IMG/VR virus record: IMGVR_UViG_3300031784_000028
Coordinates: 1-64,000 of that record
Length of the DNA: 64,000 bases
From: a virus
Strand: one strand, 5' to 3'
Part shown: piece after piece, positions 32,286 to 40,712 of the stretch
Layout: each line of letters opens with the position of its first letter
Position numbering within the stretch: position 1 is the first letter of the stretch
The notes under the pieces: model-generated
Database searches by the model: none
What the model was told of the DNA's origin: nothing
Seen by the model: the letters and a program-made list of their open reading frames with translations, nothing else
Program-made: the position numbers and the translations under genes

Positions 32286-34262
32286 ATGCCTAAATTTAAA
32301 CTAACTAGAAGCAGAATCCTTCTAGCCTTTTTACTCGCGTTTGCCCCAGCATTCCTTGCAGCAGACTTAGCCAACGCTAATACTTGCGTCTACCCAGGAC
32401 AAGAAGCTGCAGTGGCTGCTGCCCAACAAAATGCTTCAACTGAACCAGTAGTTGTAGAGCTTAACACTTGCGGTGGAGATGACACCTCTTATCAGATTCC
32501 ACTATCCGTTGACGTAACTTTTGACGGAGTAGCCTATAACAGCGTCTACGCTACAACCAACTCAGTTATCGTCTTCGGCGCTCCAGATGGAACCTACTGG
32601 ACTTACCCCTCTACTCCTTCTATCTCCCTCTACTCCTTCGACTGGGTTGTATACCCGCAGTGGAGATCTGACGAACATTTAATCATTCGTTCATCAGATG
32701 GTGGATTCCAGGTAGACATTTCAGCTAGACCAATCTGGCTACAAAATGCAACAGAGCCAACTCATATTGTGATTACTGCTGCCATTCTTTCAGATGGCAC
32801 AGTTGCTATGGCTTACACCCTCTCTGGTCCAGAGTACCCACAGTACAACCCTAGAACCGGAGTGCGTCTAAACGATGGCACAATCGTTGACTTTGAGACC
32901 TACGGAATTGAAGAGACTGAAGAGACTCCAGAGCTTACTCCAGAGCCACCAACAGAGAACCCTTTTACCCCAGAGCCACCAGCTCCGTCTCTTAACGCTC
33001 CAACAAACGTAACCGCTACTCAACTACAGGATGGAACCGTTCAGCTTACCTGGGATGCTCCAACCCCTACAAGCACTTCAGTAGAGCGCTACGCAGTCAG
33101 TTGGTCAACAGATAACTTTGTCACCGGCTGGGGAGTAGCGTCTACTACAAACAGCATCATCATACCTAGAGACTCTTTCCAAACAACAGGTGGATTAGAT
33201 CAGACTTACCAATTCAGAATACGTTCTGATAACGACACAGAAGCTGTCTACTCTCCATACTCGGACACTGCTTCGACATTAGTAGCGTCCCCTCCACCGC
33301 CTCCACCTACAGTTCCAAATGGTGCAACAGTTACAAACGAAGGCCAGTCTATAGAGATAATCGCCCCTGAAGGTCAGAGAATTGCCAGTGCCACAGGATA
33401 CTACGGAGATCCAAACAACTCGACCAGAGGACAAGACGTCTCTTCTATTTTGTTTGAGCTACTAGCTGGAGAGACTTCAGCAACAGTAGAAGTATCGAAC
33501 GAAACTTTCCAGAATGATCCAGCAGGCGGAACCGTGAAGGTGCTAATCCTTCTGGTTACTTATGAGCCGATTCCAGTGGAGCCGACTCCGACTCCATCCC
33601 CAGAACCGACCGTTGAACCAACCGTACCGCCGACCACACCAGTAGTCCCAGAACCAGAACCATCGCTGGAGCCAGAGCCAGAAGAACCGACCACACCACA
33701 GCCAGAGGAACCAGAGCAACCAGAAGAGCCAACCACAGAACCTGTAGAGCCCTCTCCAGAACCTGTCGAACCTGAGCCTTCACCTGAACCTTCACCTGAA
33801 CCAACTCCTTCTGAAGAGGAGCCTATCACTTCTGTAGAGGATTTGCCAGAGGAGATTACCCCTGAAGTCCTTATGGATATAGACCTAGCTGAAATAGTCC
33901 CTACAGAGCTCTCAGAGGCCCAGGCAGAGGCTCTTATTGAGGCAGCCCTCGAGACCTTCGAAACAGCAGAACCAGGCTCTGAGGAGTACGAGCAGGCTCT
34001 TGAGGCCCTATTCGTGGCAGCCCAGCAGGATGACATTGTCCTAGACGAGTCCCTAGCAGCCATCCCACTCCTTGGTGACGTCCTTGGAGGGGCCCTAGAA
34101 ACCCTTAACTTCCTAGGAAACGCTGGAGCTGACATGAGCCCTCAGGTCCGAGAGCAGTCAGAAAAGGTGGTTGTTACAGCCGTTGTAGTCACCCAGATAG
34201 CCCTATCCGCCGTTTCAATGGCCGGTATAGCAACCACCGTAAACATAAGAAGCGGAGCATAA
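32286..34262 (+). CDS. Large secreted, membrane-anchored protein with Fn3 domain and Pro/Glu-rich stalk
   Basis: 658 residues. A signal peptide (about 1-32, ending NANT), a beta-rich N-terminal domain (about 33-215), an acidic linker, an Fn3 domain (about 240-335, APTNVTATQLQDGTVQLTWD), a second beta domain (340-425), a long PEP/PTP stalk (about 430-520), then an acidic helical segment and a C-terminal hydrophobic span. It starts 3 nt after the holin-like gene. It may anchor to the host envelope or span the wall; such surface proteins are rare in phages. Not a recognised family as a whole. Confidence 0.7.
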   Translation: MPKFKLTRSRILLAFLLAFAPAFLAADLANANTCVYPGQEAAVAAAQQNASTEPVVVELNTCGGDDTSYQIPLSVDVTFDGVAYNSVYATTNSVIVFGAPDGTYWTYPSTPSISLYSFDWVVYPQWRSDEHLIIRSSDGGFQVDISARPIWLQNATEPTHIVITAAILSDGTVAMAYTLSGPEYPQYNPRTGVRLNDGTIVDFETYGIEETEETPELTPEPPTENPFTPEPPAPSLNAPTNVTATQLQDGTVQLTWDAPTPTSTSVERYAVSWSTDNFVTGWGVASTTNSIIIPRDSFQTTGGLDQTYQFRIRSDNDTEAVYSPYSDTASTLVASPPPPPPTVPNGATVTNEGQSIEIIAPEGQRIASATGYYGDPNNSTRGQDVSSILFELLAGETSATVEVSNETFQNDPAGGTVKVLILLVTYEPIPVEPTPTPSPEPTVEPTVPPTTPVVPEPEPSLEPEPEEPTTPQPEEPEQPEEPTTEPVEPSPEPVEPEPSPEPSPEPTPSEEEPITSVEDLPEEITPEVLMDIDLAEIVPTELSEAQAEALIEAALETFETAEPGSEEYEQALEALFVAAQQDDIVLDESLAAIPLLGDVLGGALETLNFLGNAGADMSPQVREQSEKVVVTAVVVTQIALSAVSMAGIATTVNIRSGA

Positions 34263-34670
34263 ATGTACGAATATCGAGTAAAGCAAGTCTTAAGGGTAGT
34301 TGACGGAGACACTATTGACGTCGATCTAGATCTAGGCTTCAACATCTCCTACACCCAGCGAGTCCGTCTAGCTGGAATAGATACACCAGAATCACGCACG
34401 ACTGACAAAGCAGAAAAGGCTTTAGGACTAGAAGTTAAGAAGCACTTAGCTGAGACCCTAAAGGCTGCAAGTCTTATTGTTATTCGCACCGAGAAGCCAG
34501 ACTCTACTGAAAAGTATGGCCGGATCCTTGGTTGGATTTTCCTAGATGGCGCAAGCGAATCCGTTAACACTGCATTAATTGCAGGAGGATATGCGTGGGA
34601 CTACATGGGAGAAACAAAAGTCAAAGACTTTGAACTACTAAAACAAAGAAGAGAAAAAGGAAGCAAATAA
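34263..34670 (+). CDS. Staphylococcal nuclease-like thermonuclease
   Basis: 135 residues with the SNase signature: VVDGDTIDVDLDLG, RLAGIDTPESR, then EKYGRILGWIF and a C-terminal GGYAWDY. The key acidic and Arg residues appear intact. ATG directly abuts the previous stop. No signal peptide; probably a cytoplasmic Ca2+-dependent nuclease that degrades host DNA or RNA. Confidence 0.9.
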   Translation: MYEYRVKQVLRVVDGDTIDVDLDLGFNISYTQRVRLAGIDTPESRTTDKAEKALGLEVKKHLAETLKAASLIVIRTEKPDSTEKYGRILGWIFLDGASESVNTALIAGGYAWDYMGETKVKDFELLKQRREKGSK

Positions 34671-34876
34671 ATGCATTTCATCAAAGCACTAGTAAAAGAC
34701 GTAATCGAGCAGTCGTGGACTCTTCTTGGTATGGCCGTTGCATGGTTAGTACTAGAAGGCTCCGCTAAAGATCTAACAGGAAACCTAATTGGTTTGACCC
34801 TCCTCCTGTGGTTGTAACCTTCCCGTTCTTCCGCTATGAGAAGGAAGAAAAAGAAACAAAAAAGAAAACTAAGTAG
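34671..34876 (+). CDS. Small membrane protein with apparent -1 frameshift
   Basis: ATG 34671 encodes a hydrophobic protein that stops at 34817 after 48 codons. A frame -1 to it continues without a stop to 34876 and reads VTFPFFRYEKEEKETKKK, exactly the basic cytoplasmic tail expected after the second span. Joining at TGG TTG TAA (34809-34817) gives a 68-residue two-span protein. Either a programmed -1 shift, a recent mutation or a base error in the assembly. Confidence 0.5.
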
Positions 34877-34888
34877 TCGTTCCCTAAG

Positions 34889-34931
34889 CCCCGGTAGCTC
34901 TCTGTAATTGGAGTAGTTACCGGGGTTTCTT
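34889..34931 (+). terminator. Rho-independent terminator
   Basis: CCCCGGTA/TACCGGGG stem followed by UUUCUUAUAU on the plus strand. Ends the run 31998-34876. Confidence 0.8.
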
Positions 34932-35044
34932 ATATCCGTTGTAAATAAAAGGGTGAAAAATTTTTCATGTATAATATAATTTGATGCTGAAAAGCAGTAT
35001 TAACGCACATTCCAAATAATTATGGAAAACTAAGGAGATTTAAT
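34932..35044 (+). promoter_or_regulatory. Leader of the lysin gene
   Basis: Contains TATAATATAAT (about 34972), a match to -10 boxes with an AT-rich upstream region, and AAGGAG before ATG 35045. The spacing to any -35 box is unclear. Confidence 0.4.
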
Positions 35045-35719
35045 ATGTCAACATGGATACGGCCAGTAGATGGCGGATCAATTTCAGATAGCTTTAACGG
35101 GCACAAGAATAGGGCAAAGCCCTCAGTAAATCCAGGAGTTGACTACGCGGTTGCTACTGGAACACCAGCAAAAGCAGTCGCTGACGGAACTGTTATAAAT
35201 ATTGTTAACACTTTCACCGGGGCTGGTGGACGTATGGTATTTCTAAGCTTCCCATCAGGTCACACTGCAGATTACCTGCACCTTTCACGCATTGATGTTC
35301 AACCAGGACAAGCAGTAAAGCAGGGTCAAGTAATTGGCCTAACTGGTGGCTCAGGTCTTGGCAAAGAAAACGGCTACGGAGCACACCTTCACTTCTCATT
35401 CAGAGTCGGCGGTACACCAACTATGGGTGCTGGAAACATTGACTACGAAGCTTTTAGAGGCGCACCTACAAGTGCTGCACCTGCACCTGCAACACCTGCA
35501 GCACCAGCTAAAGCTGGAACAAGAGCGTACCCAGGAAGAATGCTAAAGCAAGGCGAACCTGCTAACGCAGATGTTCTTTACTTACAAAACAAACTTGGTG
35601 TAAACCCAACTGGTCCATTCGGTCCTAAGACTCACGCAGCTGTTGTCGCTTTCCAAGCTTCAAAAGGTTTAACTGCTGATGGAGTTGTCGGACCTAAGAC
35701 CTGGGGACTGCTGGGCTAA
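35045..35719 (+). CDS. M23-type endopeptidase-like lysin with peptidoglycan-binding domain
   Basis: 224 residues. M23 fold at about 5-140: NPGVDYAVATGTP (29-41), YLHLSRIDV (78-86) and AHLHFSF (113-119). The usual first zinc ligand His of HxGxD is Asn29 here; Asp33 and HLH (114-116) are kept. A Pro/Ala linker (145-160) and a C-terminal PG_binding_1 domain (about 165-224) follow. Predicted to cut cross-bridges in the host wall, if the changed site is active. AAGGAG precedes the ATG. Confidence 0.82.
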   Translation: MSTWIRPVDGGSISDSFNGHKNRAKPSVNPGVDYAVATGTPAKAVADGTVINIVNTFTGAGGRMVFLSFPSGHTADYLHLSRIDVQPGQAVKQGQVIGLTGGSGLGKENGYGAHLHFSFRVGGTPTMGAGNIDYEAFRGAPTSAAPAPATPAAPAKAGTRAYPGRMLKQGEPANADVLYLQNKLGVNPTGPFGPKTHAAVVAFQASKGLTADGVVGPKTWGLLG

Positions 35720-35847
35720 TAAAAAGTACTTAACTTTACTTTTACTTTATAAATCAAGGGGGCTTGTCGAAGACGGCACTATTGTTTCTAAAACTGGAAA
35801 CAAGTCCCAACGCGCAAGGAGAAGTAAATGTTAAAGAGGAGAAACGT

Positions 35848-36618
35848 ATGACGTGGTATCCAAAAGTATCAGGAGTACAAGATAACGGATTTGGTGGCTC
35901 TCGTAATGGTCAACCAATCAACGGAGTAGTAATACACCACGTTGCAGGTACTAACGGGTTATCTTATGTAGCTAACGCTAACACTAGAGATTCACACCCC
36001 ACATATCACATAGCCAGAAGCGGAGCTGTAACAGGGATTGTAAACCCTGAACGCAGACCCCACTCAACTGGTGGAGCCCCAGATCCAAACGCTGTTTCGT
36101 TTGAGATAGATAACTCTTCTACTGGAGGAGATTGGCCTATATCTCCGGAATCTCTTAATGCTTTAATTGATGTAATTGTGTTTCACGCAAGTCAATCGCC
36201 TAGAGCAGGAAAAGGATTTGCAAAGAATGAGCCTTCAGTTAGACAGTCAGAGTTCTTTATAGCGTGGCACTCACAGTACAAAGCAACCGCTTGTCCTGGA
36301 CCATTCATAATGTCTCAACTTGACTACATTGTTGCTGAGTGCAATAAGAGAGCATCTAACTCTGCACCAGCACCAACGTCAATTCCAGTCCCTACCCCAC
36401 CACCTACTCCTCCAGTAAGTAAAAAACCTAGATTAGGTAAGTGGTTAAAAATAGGATCTACAGGACCGAATGTAGTTTTTCTACAAAGTAAGTTGGGTCT
36501 AAAACAAGACGGACAGTTCGGTCCAATCACTGACAGAGCAGTCCGAGCTTTTCAGAAAGCAAATGGTTTAAAAGTTGACGGCATTGTTGGACCAATAACT
36601 TGGTCAAGACTCCCATAG
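35848..36618 (+). CDS. N-acetylmuramoyl-L-alanine amidase (Amidase_2) with peptidoglycan-binding domain
   Basis: 256 residues from ATG 35848 (AAAGAGGAG upstream; an earlier in-frame start is less likely). Amidase_2 domain: INGVVIHHVAG (first zinc His near 30), RPHSTGG, and KATACPGPF with the zinc Cys region. Pro/Thr linker, then C-terminal PG_binding_1 (LKIGSTGPNVVFLQSKLG). Cleaves the MurNAc-L-Ala bond. Follows the M23-like lysin and shares the same type of binding domain. Confidence 0.9.
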   Translation: MTWYPKVSGVQDNGFGGSRNGQPINGVVIHHVAGTNGLSYVANANTRDSHPTYHIARSGAVTGIVNPERRPHSTGGAPDPNAVSFEIDNSSTGGDWPISPESLNALIDVIVFHASQSPRAGKGFAKNEPSVRQSEFFIAWHSQYKATACPGPFIMSQLDYIVAECNKRASNSAPAPTSIPVPTPPPTPPVSKKPRLGKWLKIGSTGPNVVFLQSKLGLKQDGQFGPITDRAVRAFQKANGLKVDGIVGPITWSRLP

Positions 36619-36629
36619 CACACAGACCT

Positions 36630-36672
36630 TAAAAACAAAAAACCCCCGGCCTCTACACCGGGGGCTTTCTGT
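36630..36672. terminator. Bidirectional terminator between convergent operons
   Basis: CCCCCGG/CCGGGGG stem (36643-36664) with A-rich left flank and CUUUCU right flank, between the amidase (plus) and the minus-strand gene at 36741. Confidence 0.8.
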
Positions 36673-36740
36673 ATCAATCACACTAAAGGAATAACAATGA
36701 ACAGTACCCATAAGTACAATTTCATTATACACACAAAAGT

Positions 36741-37040
36741 CTAAAAATCATCCTCTTCGCGACGTCTTTTTTCTTCAAGTTCTTCTTCGCTATACATAGA
36801 CTCGTCAATCATACCCATGACATTTTCCATAATCTCATCAAAGGATTGGTTGATCCTAATCACGTTACGATCGCGCATAAACATCTCAGCCAGCTCAGCT
36901 TTATAAATAAGCTTTTGTAAGGTCTTTTGATCTTTAGCACCTAGGTTTTTAAATAGAGGATTGGCCAAAATCATACGCTGAATGTCGTACATGTGGCGCT
37001 GCTTTTGAAGACGTTGCAAGCTCTTCTCATTAATCCTCAT
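36741..37040 (-). CDS. Hypothetical protein, 99 aa
   Basis: Helical, charged, with an acidic Glu/Arg-rich C-terminus (EEELEEKRRREEDDF). Last gene of a minus-strand run of eleven small genes. No recognised domain. Confidence 0.6.
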   Translation of the reverse strand: MRINEKSLQRLQKQRHMYDIQRMILANPLFKNLGAKDQKTLQKLIYKAELAEMFMRDRNVIRINQSFDEIMENVMGMIDESMYSEEELEEKRRREEDDF

Positions 37041-37097
37041 GCCAGTAGTCTCCTAAGCTTTTAATCGGGCTATGTTTACCCTATCAGAATATTTAGA

Positions 37098-37286
37098 CTA
37101 CAAATACTTCTTTGAGACCTTGTCGTTAAAGTCTTTTACCCAGTCCCTTGTGGGACCCTCTAAGTCTTCAGATGACACGTTTTCTGACAGTGCAGAGACA
37201 ACTTCAGCTACCCCAGCTCTAAAGCCATCGTCCCACTTCTTTTGCTCTTCCATTTGGCTCTGAAAGTATGGAGGTGTTGGAGTCAT
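37098..37286 (-). CDS. Hypothetical protein, 62 aa
   Basis: Begins MTPTPPYFQSQMEEQKKWDD; helical and charged. GGAAAT-type upstream sequence. Function unknown. Confidence 0.55.
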   Translation of the reverse strand: MTPTPPYFQSQMEEQKKWDDGFRAGVAEVVSALSENVSSEDLEGPTRDWVKDFNDKVSKKYL

Positions 37287-37325
37287 AATATTTCCTATCT
37301 CTAAAGATAGGTTAATTTTATCAGT

Positions 37326-37514
37326 CTAGTTTTTCTCTGATTTGGCCCAAGGCATCTGGGTAAGGACACCCTTGTACCAGTCCCACCGAAAGTATAGGTT
37401 TTCCGGCCTACTGTAGCCTAGGAACTCCCTAGCTACAAGCCAGTCCAAGACTTCCTCGCGGCCCTCTTGCTTAAGCTTTTCGGCTTCTTCATTACTCACT
37501 TGGCCATTTGCCAT
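37326..37514 (-). CDS. Hypothetical protein, 62 aa
   Basis: Acidic helical N-terminus and a Trp/Tyr-rich C-terminus (YFRWDWYKG). Overlaps the upstream gene by 23 nt. Confidence 0.55.
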   Translation of the reverse strand: MANGQVSNEEAEKLKQEGREEVLDWLVAREFLGYSRPENLYFRWDWYKGVLTQMPWAKSEKN

Positions 37515-37779
37515 CTAGAACCATCATTGCGATAACGCTATAGTTTGCAAGATCTAGGAAAGAGTCGCGCAAACTTTCGTTCTCTGGTGTTGCACCGCTG
37601 TCAATCAAGTGATTAATACGAGATAGCTTGTCATGCATACGAACCCTAAGACCATTCAAAGGACCTCCAGGAGCTCTAGAGATATTAAGTGGCCCATAGT
37701 CAGCCTGCTTCTTAACTAGAACTTGATAGGTCTCACTGTAAAACGGTTTAGATACTTCTTTAAATTGTTCAATGTCCAT
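37492..37779 (-). CDS. DUF1599/Nmad1-like nucleotide-metabolism protein
   Basis: 95 residues. The run KQADYGPLNISRAPGGPLNG, then DKLSRINHLIDSG and DSFLDLANYSVIAMMVL, matches my memory of the DUF1599 all-alpha NTP-pyrophosphatase-like family linked to modified-nucleotide systems in phages. Acidic residues in the helices could bind Mg2+. It may hydrolyse a specific dNTP. Start overlaps the upstream stop by one base. Confidence 0.6.
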   Translation of the reverse strand: MDIEQFKEVSKPFYSETYQVLVKKQADYGPLNISRAPGGPLNGLRVRMHDKLSRINHLIDSGATPENESLRDSFLDLANYSVIAMMVLDGKWPSE

Positions 37780-38051
37780 TAGTTTTTTCTCCCTATAATT
37801 TCGTTAACTAGATCTTTTGCACTTCTTTTGTCTTCACCAGCAGCTGCACCATACTTATGTAGTAAGCATAATAGTACAGAAGCATACAAAAGTTCGTCCA
37901 TTAGCGCGAGTCCAGGGATCCAGTCAAAAGGATCAGGAATGATGATTAACGCGACAAGAACCCAAGTGGCACCCTTAACCAATACAGGAGCTCTCCCATA
38001 CTGGGCAAGATGTGGTTTTGCAGCATCCTTAACTCTCTGTTTAAGAGTCAA
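37779..38051 (-). CDS. Membrane protein, DUF1232-like, 90 aa
   Basis: A hydrophobic region (about 27-65) contains PDPFDWIPGLALMDELLYAS, reminiscent of DUF1232/YkvA (IPD..PG..DD). Predicted integral membrane protein of unknown role. Confidence 0.55.
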   Translation of the reverse strand: MTLKQRVKDAAKPHLAQYGRAPVLVKGATWVLVALIIIPDPFDWIPGLALMDELLYASVLLCLLHKYGAAAGEDKRSAKDLVNEIIGRKN

Positions 38052-38226
38052 GCTCGACTTTTTCTATAACAGTAATGGCGTCGAACATACCATGCTTTGT
38101 AAGTTCAGCAACCACCAAGTCTTGGAACCGTAAGGCTCCTTCTTGCATGATCATTTTTACAGCGAGCTCTTCGGCCTCACCAATGTCGACAAGTTCAACC
38201 TGCCGATCATACTTTTTTGCGTCCAT
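38041..38226 (-). CDS. Hypothetical protein, 61 aa
   Basis: Overlaps neighbours on both sides (11 and 20 nt). No motif recognised. Confidence 0.55.
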   Translation of the reverse strand: MDAKKYDRQVELVDIGEAEELAVKMIMQEGALRFQDLVVAELTKHGMFDAITVIEKVELDS

Positions 38227-38527
38227 CTATCTTTTCAATCTTTCGTACGATTGTTGTCCTACGCCAAGTATAACCACTTGTGGCGTCGATTCCTTCACAA
38301 TCTAGGTGCATTATCTGCCCAACAGTAGCATTTACTGCCCGAAGATTGAACCACATATTATCCCCACGAAGCATTACCACTTCTAGCTCTAGCTCCTCTT
38401 CAGGAGCCTTACCCATCCCATCCCCCGGTGCGCGCTTAGCTATCCCACGATTGAGATTAATAATGTAAGAACTGGTTTCTGTGTAAACCTTATACACACC
38501 AGAAGTCTTACCCTCTAAGCTGTTCAT
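38207..38527 (-). CDS. Hypothetical protein, 106 aa
   Basis: Beta-rich small protein. TACAAT lies 6 nt upstream of its ATG, so a leaderless transcript could start here inside the operon. Function unknown. Confidence 0.6.
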   Translation of the reverse strand: MNSLEGKTSGVYKVYTETSSYIINLNRGIAKRAPGDGMGKAPEEELELEVVMLRGDNMWFNLRAVNATVGQIMHLDCEGIDATSGYTWRRTTIVRKIEKIDGRKKV

Positions 38528-38712
38528 CTTCTAATTGTATCAGACCTTCTTTTAGCTCTTCTTCCCCTAGGCTTTTTTCTTCTACTCTGTCTAAGAGCTT
38601 TAACTAGAATTAAATATGTAACCCAAGCAAAAGCGATCTCAAAGCCAACGTTCATTAGGAAGTCTGCCAATAGATGATGCGGGTCCGTTAGAATATCAAT
38701 CCAAGTTTGCAT
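38524..38712 (-). CDS. Small membrane protein, 62 aa
   Basis: One hydrophobic span (about 20-42) and a very basic C-terminus (RQSRRKKPRGRRAKRR). ATGA overlap with the next gene. Confidence 0.6.
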   Translation of the reverse strand: MQTWIDILTDPHHLLADFLMNVGFEIAFAWVTYLILVKALRQSRRKKPRGRRAKRRSDTIRR

Positions 38713-38903
38713 TAAGGTGTCTCACTCCAACAGCAACCATCACAGGAGTGGACCGCATCTTCTCCCTCATATTCAAGTTCTGGATCCGGATGACCAATCC
38801 CGTGTATACAAATCCGTTCCATAACTTTAATATCACGTCGCCATGATCTAGGTGCATCACTTAGTGGGAGATCTCTAGGAGCGTGCTCAGTCATTTGGGT
38901 CAT
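38712..38903 (-). CDS. Zinc-binding hypothetical protein, 63 aa
   Basis: ICIHGIGHPD and SCDGCCWSE supply a C-x-H...CxxC set typical of small actinophage proteins. Overlaps neighbours on both sides. Confidence 0.55.
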   Translation of the reverse strand: MTQMTEHAPRDLPLSDAPRSWRRDIKVMERICIHGIGHPDPELEYEGEDAVHSCDGCCWSETP

Positions 38904-39087
38904 CTCGAAAAGTAGAAGTCATTTTATAAAACTCTAGGTCAGCATAAACCTGACGAGTTAGTTTATTTGCCTGATCCATCATAATCTTTGCAACTTCTAC
39001 CTTCGCCCAAAGATCAGCAAGTTTCTCACTGTCTATGGATTTAGCGTATTCCGATGCGTCAAAGTTAAAGTCAAAACTTTCATTCAT
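38887..39087 (-). CDS. Hypothetical protein, 66 aa
   Basis: Acidic helical protein in the minus-strand run. No motif recognised. Confidence 0.55.
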   Translation of the reverse strand: MNESFDFNFDASEYAKSIDSEKLADLWAKVEVAKIMMDQANKLTRQVYADLEFYKMTSTFRDDPND

Positions 39088-39346
39088 CTTTGTAGTCCGT
39101 TCTAGAGACTACCTGCTTGGCGATCTCTAAGGTCAACCTAGCATCCTCTTCCTCATCTGTCAAGGAGTGGTAGATCGTGTCCAACTCTTCATATATCCGG
39201 CCCTTCTCGAACATTACCCCCATCTCATACCCAAATTCAGAAGCTGCATCTAATGCTGCTTTTTGTGCGTTTTCTGCTACAGTTTTGGCGTCTATCACTT
39301 TCGCCATGTAGTCGCTTAAGTATGCGCTTCGTTCTTTAAAGTCCAT
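39080..39346 (-). CDS. Hypothetical protein, 88 aa
   Basis: First gene of the minus-strand run 36741-39346. Mostly helical with acidic residues. Divergent from the two-domain lysin gene on the right. Confidence 0.6.
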   Translation of the reverse strand: MDFKERSAYLSDYMAKVIDAKTVAENAQKAALDAASEFGYEMGVMFEKGRIYEELDTIYHSLTDEEEDARLTLEIAKQVVSRTDYKDE

Positions 39347-39435
39347 GATGAAAGCCTACACTATCTAATCCAAATTCGCACCCCCCGAGCGCTTGGTACA
39401 ATTGAGTGGGAGATACTATATCTAGGAGAGTTACA

Positions 39436-40659
39436 ATGGCAAAAGCACAGTTCCCTATAGACGGGAAACAGGGGAAGGCTTGGAAGATTACAAGTCCTTT
39501 CGGATGGAGAGTGCATCCCATCGAAAAAATTAAGAAGCACCATAATGGCGATGACCTTTGGGGACCAGCCGAAAAGATTTTCTGTGAAGCTTGGCATGAC
39601 GGAACTGTAGTCTATGCAGGCACATCAAAGCTTAAAAACGCTGACGGATCTTTAGGAGGAGTTGGATACTACGTAGACCTTCGTTGTAAAGTTAACGGTA
39701 AGTGGTACGTCACCCGCTACGGCCACATGGTAGAAGGATCTCTTAAAGTCAAGACCGGGCAGAAGATTGAAGCTGGAACGGTTCTAGGAGTCATGGGAAA
39801 CACCGGAGCTTCAGCTGGAAGACACCTACACTTTGAAATTGTTGAAGGCAAAAAGCACGTCTGGGATCTAAAAGGCAAAGGCTTCGTTAGCCCAATTGCT
39901 TTTGTTAAGTCTGTTATCCAGCAGGAAAAGCTAATTGCAGAAGGTAAAGTTGCAACTCCAGAAAATGCTCCTGTCACCATAGCTCCAATCAACCACGAAG
40001 ATGCGGAGCCTGTTGCGCAACACGCAACACCCGCACCAAAGAAAGCAGCACCAGCAAAGACTGCTGTAGCAGGAATTCCTTTACACCCACTAATCGAAAA
40101 GGAAGGACTAACTCCTGGAAGCCCAGAAGCAGTTCTAGCTCTTGCAAAATACTTTGTAGACAAGAAGTACGTCGAGGGACCAAAGAAAGACACCATGTTC
40201 GGTAAGTTCATGGGACTTAACTATGCTCCGTGGTGTGCGTCTTTCGTTTCCTACATCTTCCAGAAGTCTGGAGCAGGCTACATTGTACGCAACGCTCAGA
40301 CCCCTAAGGGATACGTAGGCTGCACTGCAGGAATCAATGGTCTAAAGAAGAAAGGCTTTGAAGCCGTAAAGGTTACCGAAGCCCTTCCTGGCGACATCAT
40401 ATTCTTCGACTGGGAGCGCAACAATGACCCAGACCACACTGGAATTGTTCTTAAGACTAACCCTAAGAAGAAGACCATCACATGCTACGAAGGAAACACC
40501 ACTAACGGAATGGGTGGATCACAGTCTAACGGTGGAGGCGTGTACAAGCGCGACCGTCGCTACGACCAGGTTCACGTTGTTATCCGTCCGAAGTTTAAAG
40601 CTACTTCGGCCCCTCAGCCAGCTACACCTAGTGCAGATGGAACAAACCCGACAAAGTAA
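39436..40659 (+). CDS. Two-domain lysin: M23 peptidase plus CHAP
   Basis: 407 residues from ATG 39436 (TAGGAGA upstream; TATATC -10 box just before). The M23 domain (about 12-160) has an intact zinc set: His36-x-Gly-x-Asp40 and HLH at 130-132. A Pro/Ala/Lys linker (about 180-212) leads to a CHAP domain (about 222-390) with Cys267 in APWCASFV, His334 in DHTGIVLK and CYEGNT. Predicted virion-associated or endolytic enzyme with two cutting activities. It has the catalytic Cys that the protein at 24328-25200 lacks. Confidence 0.88.
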   Translation: MAKAQFPIDGKQGKAWKITSPFGWRVHPIEKIKKHHNGDDLWGPAEKIFCEAWHDGTVVYAGTSKLKNADGSLGGVGYYVDLRCKVNGKWYVTRYGHMVEGSLKVKTGQKIEAGTVLGVMGNTGASAGRHLHFEIVEGKKHVWDLKGKGFVSPIAFVKSVIQQEKLIAEGKVATPENAPVTIAPINHEDAEPVAQHATPAPKKAAPAKTAVAGIPLHPLIEKEGLTPGSPEAVLALAKYFVDKKYVEGPKKDTMFGKFMGLNYAPWCASFVSYIFQKSGAGYIVRNAQTPKGYVGCTAGINGLKKKGFEAVKVTEALPGDIIFFDWERNNDPDHTGIVLKTNPKKKTITCYEGNTTNGMGGSQSNGGGVYKRDRRYDQVHVVIRPKFKATSAPQPATPSADGTNPTK

Positions 40660-40675
40660 TAAGCAACAAGTAGAG

Positions 40676-40712
40676 CTGGCATCTAGGACATCCTAGGTGC
40701 CAGTTTTATTTT
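40676..40712 (+). terminator. Rho-independent terminator
   Basis: 13-bp stem CTGGCATCTAGGA/TCCTAGGTGCCAG (one G-U) followed by UUUUAUUUU on the plus strand. Confidence 0.85.

Noticed and set aside
33560-34135. 191-codon Ser/Gly-rich frame antisense to the secreted stalk protein
   Set aside because: It mirrors the PEP repeat stalk in the opposite strand; low complexity, no ribosome binding site, and the plus-strand gene has a signal peptide and domains.
36697-36744. 15-codon plus-strand ORF with AAAGGA upstream
   Set aside because: Very short, overlaps the end of a convergent gene, and composition looks random.
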